The translations under genes were made by a program, and so were the position numbers. A DNA stretch of 64,000 bases from Sphingobium boeckii. GTDB lineage: Bacteria > Pseudomonadota > Alphaproteobacteria > Sphingomonadales > Sphingomonadaceae. Numbering within the stretch: position 1 is the stretch's first letter; each line of letters begins with the position of its first letter. The stretch lies in assembly GCF_014199215.1 (NCBI RefSeq), contig NZ_JACIJC010000003.1, positions 574,411-638,410 on the forward strand. Reading direction: 5' to 3'. Positions 63,184 to 64,000 of this stretch are shown here, piece by piece. A model generated the notes under the pieces. That model saw only the letters and a list, made by a program, of their open reading frames with translations. It made no database searches and was not told the DNA's origin.

Positions 63184-63588
63184 TCAAGGCTGGGCGGTCG
63201 GAAGCTCGGGGTCGGTGCGGTTGATTTCCGCGCGGCGCAGCAGGGTTTCGGCCCAGAGGATCGAGCCGGTCATCCGCGCGGTGTGCGCCCAGATCGAGAG
63301 CCGCCACGGCGTCCCGAAGGCGATATCGCGTTCGATGCCAAGGCCATAAGGCAAGCGCAGGGATGCCATTTCACGAAGGGAAAAGCGGCCGAGTTCAGGG
63401 CAACCCAGGCCCAGATCGGCCAGCCCGAACAGGGTGTCGCCATCCTGGTCAAGCTCGGTCGCGAGCCATGTCGCAGCGCCCAGGGGATTGAAGAATTTGA
63501 CCACGGGCATGGGGTCATGCAGCGCCGCTCCGCGCCGGGCGGCATTGGCGATCAACGCGGCGCGGATCGGATCGGTGAGCAAGATCAT
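63184..63588 (-). CDS. DUF2958 protein
   Basis: A 134-residue protein; ATG 63588 follows GGAGCTGG and overlaps the ardC stop by four bases (ATGA). MILLTDPIRAALIANA, VVKFFNPLGAATWLATELDQDGDTLFGLADLGLGCPELGRFSLREM are the DUF2958 signature, found with ArdC and ParB genes on conjugative elements. Function unknown. Confidence 0.88.
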   Translation of the reverse strand: MILLTDPIRAALIANAARRGAALHDPMPVVKFFNPLGAATWLATELDQDGDTLFGLADLGLGCPELGRFSLREMASLRLPYGLGIERDIAFGTPWRLSIWAHTARMTGSILWAETLLRRAEINRTDPELPTAQP

Positions 63589-63884
63589 GCCGCCAGCTCC
63601 AGCGAGACGGCATCGGCTGCCGTCGCCTGATGGCGTGCCAGCAACCAGTCCGCCGCCTTGGTCGCGGCACTGGCGGCACGGAAGATCGCGCGATTGTCGT
63701 CGCGCAGCACCTCCAGCCATGCGCCGATATAGTCGGCGTGCCGGACGGTCGGGACGATTCCGAGCGCCGCGCAGAGAAAGGCCGATCCCATTTCGGCGAT
63801 CAGCTCTTCGCGCGCATAGTCCTTCGTGCCAAAGGCCGCGGTCTGGTCGCGGTCGAGCCGCGAGCGATGGCCGGTGGCATGGGT
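63585..63884 (-). pseudogene. ardC: ardC antirestriction gene, 3' part only, interrupted
   Basis: The last ~100 codons match the ArdC/DUF1738 zincin C-terminus: THATGHRSRLDRD, YAREELIAEMGSAFLCAALGIVPTVRHADYIGAWLEVLRDDNRAIFRAASAATKAADWLL. In intact ArdC the Zn site reads HE-x-x-H directly before ATGHRSRL; here the sequence upstream of the Thr-His breaks off at about 63884 and continues into unrelated DNA (LCPLCRYRHK). The gene is therefore split by an insertion; the 5' part would lie outside the window. The fragment is probably non-functional. Confidence 0.8.
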
Positions 63885-64000
63885 CTTATGCCGATATCGG
63901 CATAAGGGGCATAATGCCGGGACCCGGATTATGCCGCGCGGTCTCTGGTTGAGGTTGGTTTTCCGGCCATCGGCCGCGCGACGGTTCGGCATAATCAGAG
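63885..64000. mobile_element. End of a mobile element inserted in ardC (partial)
   Basis: From the ardC break the sequence carries a perfect 22-base palindrome (CTTATGCCGAT and its complement, 63885-63906), then GGCATAAT (63908-63915) with the complement ATTATGCC (63928-63935) around CCGGG-a-CCCGG, and another GGCATAAT at 63988-63995. Such clustered repeat half-sites are typical of ends handled by tyrosine recombinases. The rest lies outside the window. Confidence 0.55.

Overview
The window looks like chromosomal DNA from an alphaproteobacterium of the Sphingomonadaceae (Sphingomonas, Sphingobium or a close relative). The evidence is a high G+C genome with Shine-Dalgarno starts, two proteins ending in PEPxxWA-CTERM sorting tails with an Arg cluster, several short dispersed inverted repeats between genes, and gene neighbourhoods such as lgt-midA-pgeF, phaC-clpS-phasin and rlmB-tRNA-Tyr. 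No rRNA or CRISPR array was seen. One tRNA gene (Tyr, GTA) is present.

Region by region. Positions 1-8023 hold a substrate-uptake and catabolic cluster: alpha/beta hydrolase, GPH-type symporter, two related cupins around a phytanoyl-CoA-dioxygenase-like oxygenase, and a large TonB-dependent receptor. An extremely AT-rich gap separates the receptor from a divergent LysR regulator. Positions 8136-20070 are mostly housekeeping: lipoprotein, NAPE-PLD-like hydrolase, ArsR regulator, EamA transporter, hicAB, class I fumarase, a P-domain PEP-CTERM protein, cardiolipin synthase, GST, methionine aminopeptidase, nrdA with a long structured leader, and a DUF2171 protein. nrdB follows at 20166.

Positions 21316-23203 form a toxin-antitoxin patch: a low-G+C Panacea-domain gene with an unrecognised TTG-start partner, then brnTA. 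Positions 23251-26949 hold two PilZ proteins and two secreted Arg-rich proteins; the latter two share a nearly identical promoter module (inverted repeat plus ECF-like -35/-10). Positions 27061-53439 are again mostly housekeeping and metabolism: cytochrome P450 with a palindromic operator, uvrB, an M20 amidohydrolase, a PQQ-type sugar dehydrogenase, phaB, hemH, an orphan molybdopterin subunit, an acyl-CoA ligase, lgt-midA-pgeF, a PLP sulfhydrylase/lyase, an aminotransferase, phaC, clpS, phasin, an AlkA-type glycosylase, a [2Fe-2S] ferredoxin and rlmB. Polyhydroxyalkanoate synthesis is represented by phaB, phaC and the phasin.

From the 3' end of tRNA-Tyr (53601-53686) to the window end lies an integrative conjugative or mobilizable element: P4-type integrase, AlpA-like excisionase, CopG-like protein, DUF3363 relaxase, DUF736, MucR-like regulator, ParB-like protein, DUF2958 and the 3' end of an ardC antirestriction gene. 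That ardC gene is cut at about 63884 by the end of a second mobile element carrying several GGCATAAT/ATTATGCC repeats. The far end of both elements lies outside the window.

The strongest candidates for something undescribed are the Panacea partner protein (21830-22525), the shared promoter module of the Arg-rich proteins, the nrdA leader with mutually exclusive hairpins, and the repeat-rich element end inside ardC.
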